From Nocardia wallacei (GTDB taxonomy: Bacteria; Actinomycetota; Actinomycetes; Mycobacteriales; Mycobacteriaceae), in NCBI RefSeq assembly GCF_014466955.1, contig NZ_AP023396.1, positions 6,944,001 to 7,008,000 on the forward strand: 64,000 nucleotides of DNA. The letters are read 5' to 3'. Under the pieces are notes generated by a model that worked only from the letters and a program-made list of their open reading frames with translations, was not told the DNA's origin and searched no databases. A program made the position numbers and the translations under genes. Below, piece by piece: positions 47,788 through 57,202 of the stretch. The stretch's first letter is position 1, and each line of letters begins with the position of its first letter.

Positions 47788-49862
47788 GCAGCGTGGTCAC
47801 CGGACGCCCTGCGGCGGAGAGTGATTCGGCACGCACGCGCGACGAGACACCCGGCCGCGACGGTCCCCGTCTGGAGGTGATCCGGCCCGGAATGCTGACG
47901 ACGATCCAGGACTGGCCGGGCCGCATCGGATACTGGCACGTCGGAGTGCCGCCGTCGGGCCCGATGGACGATCTGTCGTTCCGGCTCGGCAACCGGGCGG
48001 TCGGCAATCCGGAAGGGGCGCCCGGACTGGAGTGCACGCTGGCCGGTCCGGCGCTGCGGTTCTGCGAGCCGGCGCGGCTGTGCGTGACCGGGGCGCCCGT
48101 GGCCGTCTCCGTCGATGGGGTGCGCGTCGCGCAGTGGCGGACCGTCGAGGTCCCCGCCGGTGGCGTGCTGGAGGTGGGGACCATCCCGGGCCCCGGCATG
48201 CGGTGCTACATCCTGGTCGCCGGTGGGCTCGCGGTGCCCGAATACCTCGGCAGCGCGGCGACTTTCACGCTCGGCCACTTCGGCGGCGACACCGGGAACG
48301 CCCTGCGGTCGGGTGACATTCTCACACTCGGCGCCGCGCACGGCCGGGCCGCCACCGCGATACCCGCCGACGAACAGCCGGTATTCACCCACCGCTGGGA
48401 ACTCGCGGTCACCGAGGGCCCGCACGGCGCGCCGGAGTTCTTCACGCGCACCGACTTCGACACCATCCTCGCCACCGACTACGAGGTGCATTTCAACTCC
48501 GACCGCACCGGCGTGCGGCTGATCGGACCGAAACCGCAGTGGTCCCGCGCCGACGGCGGCGAGGCCGGACTGCATCCGTCGAACATCCACGACACCGCGT
48601 ATTCCGTTGGCGCACTGGACTTCACCGGTGACACACCGATCCTGCTCGGCCCGGACGGGCCGAGCCTGGGCGGCTTCGTCTGCCCCGTCACCGTTACCGC
48701 CGCCGACCGCTGGAAGCTGGGGCAGCTGACGCCCGGCGACACGGTGCGCTTCGTCCCGGTGCGCGCCGATCGAGCCGCCGCACCGAGCGCGCTGGGCCCC
48801 GCCCGGCGCGCGGGCTGGCCGTTCGTCCTGTCCGGCGGCGGCGACGGCGACGACGGCGTGCTGGCCCGGGGCGAATCCGACGCCACCTCGGTCACCTATC
48901 GGCGTGCCGGTGACGACGGCGTACTCGTCGAATACGGCGACATGACACTGGATCTGGGGCTGCGAGCCCGCGTGCACGCCCTGCATCGGCACCTGTTGCG
49001 GCAACGCGAGCCGGGCATCATCGAACTCACCCCGGGCGTGCGGTCGCTGCAGGTGCGCATAGACCCGGATCGACTGTCCACCGCGACCGTGCTGCACCTG
49101 CTGGCCGACGCGGAAGCGGCGCTGCCCTCGGCCGAGGACCTGGTGGTGCCCAGCCGCACCGTGCACCTGCCGCTGTCGTGGGACGATCCGGCCACGCGGG
49201 AGGCCATCACCCGCTACATGCACGGCGTGCGCGCCGACGCGCCATGGTGTCCGTGGAATATCGAGTTCATCCGCCGCATGAACGGCCTCGCCGACGTGCA
49301 GGACGTCTACGACACCGTGTTCGCGGCCGAGTATCTGGTGCTGGGACTGGGTGATGTGTATCTCGGCGCGCCCGTCGCCACGCCCACCGATCCGCGTCAC
49401 CGCCTGGTCACCACCAAATACAACCCCGCCCGCACCTGGACGCCGGAGAACGCGGTCGGCATCGGTGGCGCGTACCTGTGCGTCTACGGCATGGAGGGGC
49501 CGGGCGGCTACCAGTTCGTCGGGCGGACCACGCAGGTGTGGAACCACCGATCCTTCGCGGCGGCCCGGTCCGGCCGTCCGGCACTGCCCCATGACGAGAA
49601 CCCGTGGTTGCTGCGGTACTTCGACCGGATCCGCTGGTATCCGGTGTCGGCGGACGAATTGCTGGAGCGGCGCGCGGAATTCGCCTCCGGGCGTTGCGAA
49701 TTGGAGGTCGAGGAGGGGGAGTTCCGGCTGGCCGAGCACCGGCGGTTCCTCGACGACAACGCCGACGAAATCGCCGACTTCCGTAGCCGCCAGGCCGAGG
49801 CATTCGGGGCCGAGCGCGACTCGTGGCGGTCCGCGGGCGAACTGGCCGAGGCGGCGGGATGA
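47784..49862 (+). CDS. urea/guanidine carboxylase, carboxyltransferase part only
   Basis: A 692-residue protein equal to the central third of urea/guanidine carboxylase. N-terminal KipA/AHS2 region: IRPGMLTTIQDWPGRIGYWH, PPSGPMDDLSFRLGNRAVGN. C-terminal KipI/AHS1 region: GDDGVLVEYGDMTLDLGLRA, ENAVGIGGAYLCVYGMEGPG. Full-length enzymes run BC-CT-BCCP over about 1200 residues; here both the biotin carboxylase and the biotin carrier domains are missing. The ending (SAGELAEAAG) lies where BCCP normally begins. Start ATG overlaps the previous stop. Needs a partner encoded elsewhere, or works differently. Confidence 0.9.
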   Translation: MSSVVTGRPAAESDSARTRDETPGRDGPRLEVIRPGMLTTIQDWPGRIGYWHVGVPPSGPMDDLSFRLGNRAVGNPEGAPGLECTLAGPALRFCEPARLCVTGAPVAVSVDGVRVAQWRTVEVPAGGVLEVGTIPGPGMRCYILVAGGLAVPEYLGSAATFTLGHFGGDTGNALRSGDILTLGAAHGRAATAIPADEQPVFTHRWELAVTEGPHGAPEFFTRTDFDTILATDYEVHFNSDRTGVRLIGPKPQWSRADGGEAGLHPSNIHDTAYSVGALDFTGDTPILLGPDGPSLGGFVCPVTVTAADRWKLGQLTPGDTVRFVPVRADRAAAPSALGPARRAGWPFVLSGGGDGDDGVLARGESDATSVTYRRAGDDGVLVEYGDMTLDLGLRARVHALHRHLLRQREPGIIELTPGVRSLQVRIDPDRLSTATVLHLLADAEAALPSAEDLVVPSRTVHLPLSWDDPATREAITRYMHGVRADAPWCPWNIEFIRRMNGLADVQDVYDTVFAAEYLVLGLGDVYLGAPVATPTDPRHRLVTTKYNPARTWTPENAVGIGGAYLCVYGMEGPGGYQFVGRTTQVWNHRSFAAARSGRPALPHDENPWLLRYFDRIRWYPVSADELLERRAEFASGRCELEVEEGEFRLAEHRRFLDDNADEIADFRSRQAEAFGAERDSWRSAGELAEAAG

Positions 49863-49896
49863 GAACAGACGGCCGAGCGGCCGGGAAGGTCGACTC

Positions 49897-51522
49897 ATGA
49901 GTGTGTGGATTCATCGGCGGCCCGAGCCGGAAGTCGCGGCCGAGATCGCCGCGGCGGCGGGACCGCTTCGCGGGTTACGACTGGCCGTGAAGGACAACGT
50001 GGACGTGGCCGGACTGCCGACCACCGCGGGCTGCCCCGACTTCGTCTACGTGCCGGACCGGGACGCGGCGGCGGTGGCGGCACTGCGGTCGGCCGGTGCC
50101 GTCGTGGTCGGGAAGACCAATCTCGATCAGTTCGCCACCGGGCTCGTCGGCACCCGCTCGCCCTACGGCGCGGTGCGCAACGCGCTGCGGCCGGACTACG
50201 TCTCCGGCGGTTCGAGTTCCGGGTCGGCGGTGGCCGTCGCGCTCGGCGAGGCGGATATCGCCATCGGCACCGACACCGCCGGATCCGGCCGGGTGCCCGC
50301 CGCCTTCCACGGCATCGTGGGGATCAAACCCACGGTCGGTGTGGTCGGCACCGCGGGCGTGGTGCCCGCCTGCCGTTCCTACGACTGCGTCACGATCTTC
50401 GCGGCCGACGTCGCGTCGGCGAATCGGGCCATGGCCGTCATGGCCGCCGGTGCGCCCGATCGGCCTTGGCCCTCCGACGTCCGGCTCGCCGCGCCGCCGA
50501 GACCGGTTGTCGCGGTGTTCGATTCGCTCGACGCGTTGGATCCGGTGTGGCAGGTGGCCTTCGACCGTACCGTCGCGGACCTGCGGGAGCGTGGCGTGCG
50601 GATCGTGACAGTCGATCCCGAGCCGTTCCTCGCCGCCGCGCGGCTGCTCTACGACGGCGCGTTGGTCGCCGAAAGGTATTCGGCTGTAGGGGAATTCGTC
50701 GACACTCAGCCCGACGCGGTCGATCCCACCGTAGGCGCGATCATCGGCAAGGCGCGCGATATTCCCGCCCACCGGCTGGTCTCCGATCTCGCCGAGCTGC
50801 AACGGCTTCGAGATCGCGCGATGGACAGCCTGCGCGACGCCGACGCGCTGCTCGCTCCCACCGCACCGATCCACCCGACGATCGCCGAGGTCGAGGCCGA
50901 CCCGGTCGCAGTGAACTCGCGGCTCGGCACCTACACGAACTTCTGCAATCTGTTCGATCTGTGCGCGGTCGCGGTACCGGCCGGGACCGCGGGTGAGGCG
51001 CAGTTCGGCGTCACGGTCTTCGGCCGCGCGTTCGACGACACCGTGGCGCTGGACATCGCGGCTCTGATCGCCCAAGGGGACAAAGGGTCTCCGCTCGACG
51101 ATCCGGCCTGGCCGCTGAGGGTCGCGCCGGTGCACGAGCTCGTGGTGTTCGGCGCGCACCTGCGTGGGCAACCGCTCGAGCATCAGCTGACCGACCTGGG
51201 CGCGCGCTGGGCCGGGCCCGTCCGCACCGCACCCGCTTACCGGCTGGGCGCCCTCGACACCACGCCGCCCAAACCGGCGGTGACCAGATGTGCCGACGGT
51301 GAGACGGGTGTCTCCGTCGCCGGTGAACGCTGGCTGCTCTCCCCCGCCGCGCTGGGCCGCTTCCTGAGCGGGCTACCGGCCCCCATGCAGCTCGGTGCCG
51401 TCGAACTCGACGACGGCGCCTGGACCACCGCGTTCGGCTGTGATGCCGCCGCGGCGGCCGCCGCCGAGGACATCAGCGAATACGGTGGCTGGCGGGCGGC
51501 GCTCGCCGCCGGAGCGGTCTGA
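49897..51522 (+). CDS. atzF: allophanate hydrolase
   Basis: A 541-residue amidase-signature enzyme: catalytic Lys in LRLAVKDNVDVAG, the Gly/Ser motif GGSSSGSAVAVALG, and the nucleophile region GTDTAGSGRVPA. A C-terminal domain (residues about 430-541, from VHELVVFGAHLRG) resembles the extra domain of AtzF-type allophanate hydrolases. It splits allophanate to ammonia and CO2. It ends the operon and completes the guanidine/urea-to-ammonia route. Confidence 0.95.
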   Translation: MSVWIHRRPEPEVAAEIAAAAGPLRGLRLAVKDNVDVAGLPTTAGCPDFVYVPDRDAAAVAALRSAGAVVVGKTNLDQFATGLVGTRSPYGAVRNALRPDYVSGGSSSGSAVAVALGEADIAIGTDTAGSGRVPAAFHGIVGIKPTVGVVGTAGVVPACRSYDCVTIFAADVASANRAMAVMAAGAPDRPWPSDVRLAAPPRPVVAVFDSLDALDPVWQVAFDRTVADLRERGVRIVTVDPEPFLAAARLLYDGALVAERYSAVGEFVDTQPDAVDPTVGAIIGKARDIPAHRLVSDLAELQRLRDRAMDSLRDADALLAPTAPIHPTIAEVEADPVAVNSRLGTYTNFCNLFDLCAVAVPAGTAGEAQFGVTVFGRAFDDTVALDIAALIAQGDKGSPLDDPAWPLRVAPVHELVVFGAHLRGQPLEHQLTDLGARWAGPVRTAPAYRLGALDTTPPKPAVTRCADGETGVSVAGERWLLSPAALGRFLSGLPAPMQLGAVELDDGAWTTAFGCDAAAAAAAEDISEYGGWRAALAAGAV

Positions 51523-51541
51523 CCCGCGCCGGGTCGGATGG

Positions 51542-52963
51542 TCACGGCAGTCGCGGTCCCGCCGCCGCGGCCGCCCGCAACCCGTTCGCCCACAGGTCAC
51601 CGGCGATGTCCAGGCCCAGCCGGACGCCGCCGATGTGCTGCGACAGGTCCATCCGGCCGTCCGCGTCGACGGCGAAGGCGTCGAAGCTCCAGTTCACGCC
51701 GAGGAATACGCGGCTGCGGCCGTTCTCCTCGATCATCTGCCACAGCCCGCCCGGGAAGGTGCGCGTGTGGCGCGGGCGCCGGATCCCGCACCGGTCGACG
51801 CCGGTGCCGTCGAGTTCGTCGGAGACGAAAGTCATTCCGTCGGTGAGCGTGTCGGGTCCGTCCGGGCCGATGCCGCAGTAGCGCCGGGTGATCTGCAGGG
51901 CGGCCGCCCCGAGCGCGGCGTGACCCGACGGGTACGCCGGGAACGGCGGTGTGGCGGCGGGGACGCCCGGTTCGTTGGTGCGGGCCGCGCCCAGCGGCAG
52001 CCAGAACGGGTCGCACAACGCGTCCCAGCCTCGCGCCGCAGTGCTTTTCGGGCCCATCGACGGGTCGTGTTCTCGAATTCCGAGCACCGGACGCCACAGG
52101 TCGTGCCGGTACTTGTCGTCCCAGGCCAGGATGGCCGCGTCGGCCATGGCGGCATTGACCAGGGCGAACAACCGCGCGTTCGCCGCGAGCCCGTGCCGCC
52201 GGGTGGTGGCGACCGCGCGCACGATCCGGTTGTACAGCCGGGGCGGAGTGCCGATCTTCTTCGCGCCGTCGTAGCCCCAGAAGGTGCCGATCAGGGTCTC
52301 CTCCGGCGTGCGGGGCGACAGGCCCGGCGGCAGCGCGCCGGACTGCTCGGTGGCGATACCCTTGCCGCGCACCTGTTTCAGCGCGCGCTCATAGGCGGGG
52401 TCGGTCTGCTTGGGCGGGGCGTCGAGGGTGTGCCGGGTGGTGGCCGCGAAGCAGCGCGAGCGGGCGCCGTAGTGCGGTGCGTAAGAGCCCTGGCCCGGAT
52501 TCACCGGGTCCGCACGGTGTTTGAGCGGATCGAGGCTCGGGCGATAGCCGAGGCCGTCGAGTCCGGGGTCGGCGGCGCGGGCCGCCAGCATGGCGTGGCC
52601 GACGGCGAGACCGTGCGCGCTGCCCGTCCCGGTGCCGGGACCGTGCAGCCCGGCCTGCTGCAGAGCCGCGTCCAGCCGGGCGGTCTGCGCCGGATACAGC
52701 GCGGTGAGGGTGGTGTGGGCGGCGACCGCGACGGCCGCCTCGGCGCAGGCGCCCGGCGGGGCGACCGGCGGCGTGGTCAGATAGGTGCCGTGCGCCGCGG
52801 GTGTGATGCCGAAACAGGCGTCGTGCATGGCGAGGTGGGTGATGGCCAGCGCGCGGGAGCTGCCGACCGGTCCGCGCACACCGCGTTCGGCATGGTGAAT
52901 GTCGGTGTGCGCCACTCGATCCGACTCCAGTGCCACGCTGTTCCAATACAGGATCTGATCCAC
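51542..52963 (-). CDS. vanadium-dependent haloperoxidase / PAP2-like protein with Asn for the vanadate His
   Basis: A 473-residue protein starting at GTG 52963, with aggaag upstream. It carries the three VHPO/PAP2 motif regions: KYRHDLWRP (Lys and Arg), PFPAYPSGHAALGAAAL (the SGH triad) and NGRSRVFLGVNWSFD. In the third, SRxxxxxH reads SRxxxxxN: the histidine that coordinates vanadate (or is the phosphatase nucleophile) is Asn. The codon is aac. No signal peptide is obvious. It may be an inactive or altered homologue, or bind the oxyanion differently. Lies convergent with the allophanate hydrolase gene. Confidence 0.85.
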   Translation of the reverse strand: MDQILYWNSVALESDRVAHTDIHHAERGVRGPVGSSRALAITHLAMHDACFGITPAAHGTYLTTPPVAPPGACAEAAVAVAAHTTLTALYPAQTARLDAALQQAGLHGPGTGTGSAHGLAVGHAMLAARAADPGLDGLGYRPSLDPLKHRADPVNPGQGSYAPHYGARSRCFAATTRHTLDAPPKQTDPAYERALKQVRGKGIATEQSGALPPGLSPRTPEETLIGTFWGYDGAKKIGTPPRLYNRIVRAVATTRRHGLAANARLFALVNAAMADAAILAWDDKYRHDLWRPVLGIREHDPSMGPKSTAARGWDALCDPFWLPLGAARTNEPGVPAATPPFPAYPSGHAALGAAALQITRRYCGIGPDGPDTLTDGMTFVSDELDGTGVDRCGIRRPRHTRTFPGGLWQMIEENGRSRVFLGVNWSFDAFAVDADGRMDLSQHIGGVRLGLDIAGDLWANGLRAAAAAGPRLP

Positions 52964-53272
52964 TTGTCTTCCTACTCGGGGTCTGTCGCGGCACCGGCCC
53001 GCAAGGAGCGCTGCGACTCGACGGTGTGCCCTCCCATCCGAGCATGCCCGTGTGGAGCCGGGATTACGGCAGTAGTCGACTACCCGATTCGGCAATGGCG
53101 TGCGGTGGACGGCCGAGTATCACCTTTGCGGGTGCGCGCCTTTCGCGTCACGGCACCGCTGAGAGAACTGCGTGCGGTAGACCGCCGAGTAGCGCCTTTG
53201 CGCGCGAGCGCCTTTCGCGTCACCGCACCGCTGACGGAGCGGAAGAGACAGGCGCACACCGCCTTCGGCGGA
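52964..53272. other. 309-bp intergenic region with a 65-bp duplication
   Basis: It separates the haloperoxidase-like gene from the ABC permease gene, which runs toward it on the same strand; the haloperoxidase promoter must be here. The only notable structure is the direct repeat at 53098-53234. No gene seen. Confidence 0.6.
53098..53234. repeat. 65-bp direct repeat, two copies with period 72
   Basis: Copy one at 53098-53162 and copy two at 53170-53234 share most bases, starting gcgtgcggt and ending caccgctga, with 7 bases between. They are diverged by roughly 10 substitutions. Confidence 0.85.
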
Positions 53273-54850
53273 TCAGCTAGGTTTCACCACCGCAAGCAAC
53301 TCCGGCCCATGGGAATCGAGCCGCCGCTCGGTGATGCTTGCGACCAGCAGCGTCGCGCCGCAGGCCAACGCCAGCCCGACCGGCAGTGCGCACCACTGGA
53401 CCACCGCGCTGTGCAGGTGGGCGCCGAGTCCCAGGATCGCGAGCACCGGCAGATTCACCAGCAACTGCCCGAATCCCACGGCGAGCTGCACCAATGCTCG
53501 TGCGCAGCCCGGGTTCCCGCCGCCGCCCGCGAACGGGTTGCCGCGCTGCGGCGGCAGCGGATACGCCGCGTATACCGACAGGAACAGGGCGGTGCTCACC
53601 CCGACACCCACGAACACCGGCAGCATCGACACCGCCCAGGGGTAGAACTCGGCGTGCCCCAGCGCTCCGGGCAGGATCAGCGTGAGCAGCAGCGCGAACG
53701 GCCCGACCAGCACGATCCAGGCGATCATCCGCCCGCGCACGTCGGCCCGGCTCGCGCCCGGAACGACCAGGGTGTGCCACAGCGCGGTGCCGTCGAAGGC
53801 GTACATGTTCGCGCTGGCCATCGCGGCCATCCACACCACGAAGGTGCCCGTGAACGGCACCGGGACACCCGCACCCTGCAGCGACAGCAGCACCGGCAGC
53901 ACGATGCCGAGCAGCAGCAACGGCAGCAGCGCGGCGCGGCGACGGCTGTCGCGCCACCAGGTGCGCAGCTCCTTCGTCACCACGGCCCCCACCGGCGTCG
54001 CGGGCGCGAGCCGTGCCAGGAGGCCACCGCCCGACCGCACCCGGACCGGACCCGCGGGCGCGGCGGTCGTGATGAGCCTACGGCGCAGCAGCACCGCCCA
54101 GACCTGCCACAACAAGGCCGACAGCAGCGCCAGACCCAGCAGGCACAGCGCCGCCAGCCACCACTGTCCCCGCGCGGCCGCCTCGACGGCGTAGGGCGCC
54201 CAGCCCGAGGGCGGTATCCGCAATGCCAGCGCGATCGGTGGCGCCGCGTGCTCCAATTCCGGTGCGACAGTGGTGATCAGCAGTTGCATCGGGTAGTAGG
54301 CCAGGCCCGCCAGCGCCGCGAGCAGCACACCCAGGTCCCGGCCGCGCCGCGACCGCATGGCCGCGCCGATCCACGCCAGCATTACCCGCGACAGCACTAC
54401 CACGAAGACCAGTTGCAGCACCGTGCCGAGCACCGCGGCCACCGTCGCCGCGATCCCGACCTGGGCGGCCAGCAGGACCAGGCCACCGAACGCGATCAGG
54501 TTCACCACGGCCGCCGGGCCCGCGAACGCGGCGGCCAGCAAGCCCGTCGCCAGCTGCCGGTAGCTCAGTGGCAGCAGCCGGAAATGCTCGGGCTGCAAGG
54601 TCTCGTCACTACTTCCGGCGAGGACGGGGCCGCACAGCCAGCCCAGTGTCCACACCGCGTAGAGCGCGGCCGCGACGTTGATCGCCGATCGGAGGTCCCA
54701 TTCGTGCCCGGCCAGCGCCGTGAACAAGGCGGTGAGCCCGGCGGCGAGCAGTCCGAACACCAGCCCGATCCAGAAGGTGACCGCCGCCTTGCCGCTGCTG
54801 AGCGAACGAACGGTCAGCCGCCAGCGCATCCGGATCAGGACGCCAACCAC
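53273..54850 (-). CDS. ABC transporter permease (exporter type)
   Basis: A 525-residue membrane protein with about 12 hydrophobic segments (for example FWIGLVFGLLAAGLTALFTA, LLPLLLLGIVLPVLLSL). It has the layout of ABC-2-like permeases: two similar halves, with a polar loop at the middle. Start GTG 54850 overlaps the ATPase stop by 16 bases; an ATG at 54826 is an alternative. It pairs with the ATPase; substrate unknown. Confidence 0.85.
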   Translation of the reverse strand: MVGVLIRMRWRLTVRSLSSGKAAVTFWIGLVFGLLAAGLTALFTALAGHEWDLRSAINVAAALYAVWTLGWLCGPVLAGSSDETLQPEHFRLLPLSYRQLATGLLAAAFAGPAAVVNLIAFGGLVLLAAQVGIAATVAAVLGTVLQLVFVVVLSRVMLAWIGAAMRSRRGRDLGVLLAALAGLAYYPMQLLITTVAPELEHAAPPIALALRIPPSGWAPYAVEAAARGQWWLAALCLLGLALLSALLWQVWAVLLRRRLITTAAPAGPVRVRSGGGLLARLAPATPVGAVVTKELRTWWRDSRRRAALLPLLLLGIVLPVLLSLQGAGVPVPFTGTFVVWMAAMASANMYAFDGTALWHTLVVPGASRADVRGRMIAWIVLVGPFALLLTLILPGALGHAEFYPWAVSMLPVFVGVGVSTALFLSVYAAYPLPPQRGNPFAGGGGNPGCARALVQLAVGFGQLLVNLPVLAILGLGAHLHSAVVQWCALPVGLALACGATLLVASITERRLDSHGPELLAVVKPS

Positions 54851-55599
54851 GACAGCCCCTCCTCGCCGCCGACGCGACCGCCCACCAGCCGCACGAACGC
54901 CTCCTCCAAGGTGCCCTCGCCGCGCACCTCGGCGACCGTGCCGGTGCTCACGACCTGTCCCCGGTTGATCACGGCGAGACGGTCGCACAGGTTCTCCACC
55001 AGCGCCATCACGTGACTCGACAGCACCACCGAGCCGCCCGCGGTGACGAAGCGCTGCAGGATGGTGCGGATGGTGCCGGCCGACACCGGGTCGACGGCCT
55101 CGAACGGCTCGTCCAGCACCAGCAGTTTCGGCGCGTGCAGCAGCGCCGTCGCCAGTCCGATCTTCTTGCGCATACCCGCGGAATAGTCGACCACCAAGGT
55201 GTTCTCGGCGCCGGTGAGTTCCAGGACGGTGAGCAGTTCCGCCGCCCGCTCGGCCACAATCGGGACGGCCATACCGCGCAAAAGCCCTGTGTAGGTGAGC
55301 AATTCACGACCGGTGAGCCGCTCGGGCAATGCCAAGCCATCCGGAAGCACTCCCACGATCGCCTTGGCGCGCACCGGATCCGCCCACACGTCGAACCCGA
55401 AAATGCGCGACTCCCCCGCATCCGGCCGCAACAACCCCACCGCCATCGACAGCGTGGTCGTCTTCCCCGCCCCATTGGGCCCGACCAACCCGAAGAACGA
55501 CCCCGGCGGCACCGTCAACCCCACCCCGTCGACCACCCAGGGCCCCCCGAACCTCTTGTACAACCCGCTCAGCTGCAGCGCTGGACTATCCGCCTGCAT
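54835..55599 (-). CDS. ABC transporter ATP-binding protein
   Basis: A 254-residue ABC ATPase: Walker A GPNGAGKTTTL, signature YSAGMRKKIG, Walker B KLLVLDEPFEAVD and the switch His in SSHVMALVENL. The N- and C-terminal sequence fits the export (ABC-2) type subfamily, drug or polysaccharide. It is first of the two-gene operon. Confidence 0.95.
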   Translation of the reverse strand: MQADSPALQLSGLYKRFGGPWVVDGVGLTVPPGSFFGLVGPNGAGKTTTLSMAVGLLRPDAGESRIFGFDVWADPVRAKAIVGVLPDGLALPERLTGRELLTYTGLLRGMAVPIVAERAAELLTVLELTGAENTLVVDYSAGMRKKIGLATALLHAPKLLVLDEPFEAVDPVSAGTIRTILQRFVTAGGSVVLSSHVMALVENLCDRLAVINRGQVVSTGTVAEVRGEGTLEEAFVRLVGGRVGGEEGLSWLAS

Positions 55600-55723
55600 A
55601 TCTCCCCTTCCCCTGGACGCGCGTCACGTCCGTAAGTAGGGATCGTCCCACGCGCGACCCACGCAACACCGCCCGTCCTCGATCACCGCGCCGATGACGC
55701 CCGCAACTCCACGACCGAGCCGG

Positions 55724-56209
55724 TCAACCCCGCATCGCTCCCTCAGGCCAGACGACCTCGACAGGCAGCCCCCTCTCCCGAGCAAGCGCGACGACACTTC
55801 CGGTACCACTACGCTCGCCGGATTGCCCATCCCACACAGCGACCAGCAGGTCACAAGACCCAAGCACCGCATCATTCGCCGCCTCGTAGGCATCGGCGTC
55901 AGCATCGGCGAAGTCCATCACACGGACCGATTCCGCACAGCGCAGCAGATCATCGAACTGCCCGGCATGATCAGGCTTGACCTTGCGCTCCCGATAATTC
56001 CGCGAGGGAATGACAACCTCCAAACGCCCACCGACGTCGAGAACAGCCTGCGCGAACACCGAATCAGCACCGCGAGCAATACAACTGATTCCCACCAACT
56101 CGGCAGGATCGCCTGCTCGCTCGAGAACCCGGACGACCTCCGCATACACCAGCGGCACCGTCTCCGCCGTGATGTTCATGTGCCCAGTAACCCCGACCCG
56201 CACTCCCAC
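55724..56209 (-). CDS. SLOG-like Rossmann protein
   Basis: A 161-residue protein (start GTG 56209) beginning GVRVGVTGHMNITAETVPLV, where GxTGHxN matches LOG/SLOG-type Rossmann nucleotide-binding proteins. A second glycine-rich part DLLVAVWDGQSGERSGTGSV provides the PGGxGT-like loop. SLOG domains sense or cleave nucleotide derivatives and occur in antiviral systems, but many are housekeeping. No effector gene is next to it. Function is not assigned. Confidence 0.7.
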   Translation of the reverse strand: MGVRVGVTGHMNITAETVPLVYAEVVRVLERAGDPAELVGISCIARGADSVFAQAVLDVGGRLEVVIPSRNYRERKVKPDHAGQFDDLLRCAESVRVMDFADADADAYEAANDAVLGSCDLLVAVWDGQSGERSGTGSVVALARERGLPVEVVWPEGAMRG

Positions 56210-56364
56210 TCCCTCTATGTCGACAAAGCAACCATCGGCTGAATACGGTCCCGCAACTCCGCAACCGCTCGGACCCGCACCAGCTGGCCGGGTGCGGCGC
56301 CTGCGCAGGCGGATTCAGACCATCGGATTCACACCCGCCCCGCGAATGTACAACCGATCTCGTT

Positions 56365-56571
56365 TCAGGTTTTCAACCACTTTTCGATTTCAGCGAACGT
56401 GCACATTCCGATGATCGGCTCACCGTCAGTGGCATCATGCAGCGTCCACAGGTTTGGCGACAAGGGTTCTCGCAGCAGGTGGTAACCACCGCGGCGGGCA
56501 TGGAACATGAGCTGCTGATATCGCGGCCCGTTCGGTTCGGCTGTCATGGGATCCGGCTGTTCGTCGCTCAT
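56365..56571 (-). CDS. small hypothetical protein, third of three overlapping tiny genes
   Basis: A 68-residue soluble protein (MSDEQPDPMTAEPNGPRYQQ, LHDATDGEPIIGMCTFAEIE). Not recognised. Start ATG overlaps the preceding stop (ATGA). Its overlap with two upstream small genes argues it is translated. Confidence 0.7.
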   Translation of the reverse strand: MSDEQPDPMTAEPNGPRYQQLMFHARRGGYHLLREPLSPNLWTLHDATDGEPIIGMCTFAEIEKWLKT

Positions 56572-56837
56572 CGTGCCTGCCTTCCGGATGTGGCGGCGAC
56601 ACCCTCGGCAGGAGGGCGATAGGTACTCCAGAAATGGTTGTGCACCTCATCCCACAAGGCGGCCAGACCAGGGAAACGCTCCCGCACCTCCACCAAATCG
56701 GGGGCATGGGCAAGAGAGCACGCGAGCAAGGTCTCTACACCGGAACGCTTGCGCACCGAGAGCATTCGAATACAGCTGCCGTGCAGCCGCCATTCGGCAA
56801 CCCATCCATCCGCCTCCGTGGTCCGGGATCCGTTCAT
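56568..56837 (-). CDS. small hypothetical protein, second of three overlapping tiny genes
   Basis: An 89-residue protein (MNGSRTTEADGWVAEWRLHG, LIRMLS-like core, FPGLAALWDEVHNHFWSTYR). The start is ATG 56837 overlapping the previous stop as ATGA. Not recognised; no membrane helix. Confidence 0.65.
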   Translation of the reverse strand: MNGSRTTEADGWVAEWRLHGSCIRMLSVRKRSGVETLLACSLAHAPDLVEVRERFPGLAALWDEVHNHFWSTYRPPAEGVAATSGRQAR

Positions 56838-57052
56838 GAACGGATCTCCGGCCCGACGACAGCGGCCAACGCCGCTGTGCCGCCGCCTTCCACACACCGA
56901 CCGATACGGCAGGCGCGGTGTCGTTGCATCAGCTCATGCGCCAACTCGATCTCCGGAAACCGGCACAAACCCGGTAGAGCAACGTAATGCACATCCGACC
57001 TGATTCTGTTGTCCGGTCCCGGGTTCGAGTCCGGCACTTGTGCGTTCGTCAT
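56834..57052 (-). CDS. small hypothetical protein, first of three overlapping tiny genes
   Basis: A 72-residue protein with a strong Shine-Dalgarno (gggaggcaggcgATG). It contains FPEIELAHELMQRHRACRIG then RCVEGGGTAALAAVVG, with three cysteines. Its family is not recognised. It is divergent from the HTH regulator gene with 150 bases between. Confidence 0.68.
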   Translation of the reverse strand: MTNAQVPDSNPGPDNRIRSDVHYVALPGLCRFPEIELAHELMQRHRACRIGRCVEGGGTAALAAVVGPEIRS

Positions 57053-57202
57053 CGCCTGCCTCCCATCGTTAGTTGCTGCCGTCGTTGCGGGCTGATCCGA
57101 GTCTTGCGCGATAGTTACGACGATCGAAGGCATGCGACCGCCACGAAACCGCTACGCTGCAGGTACGGGGGAAATCGGCGCGGAGGGGCAGGTGCGCGGG
57201 CT

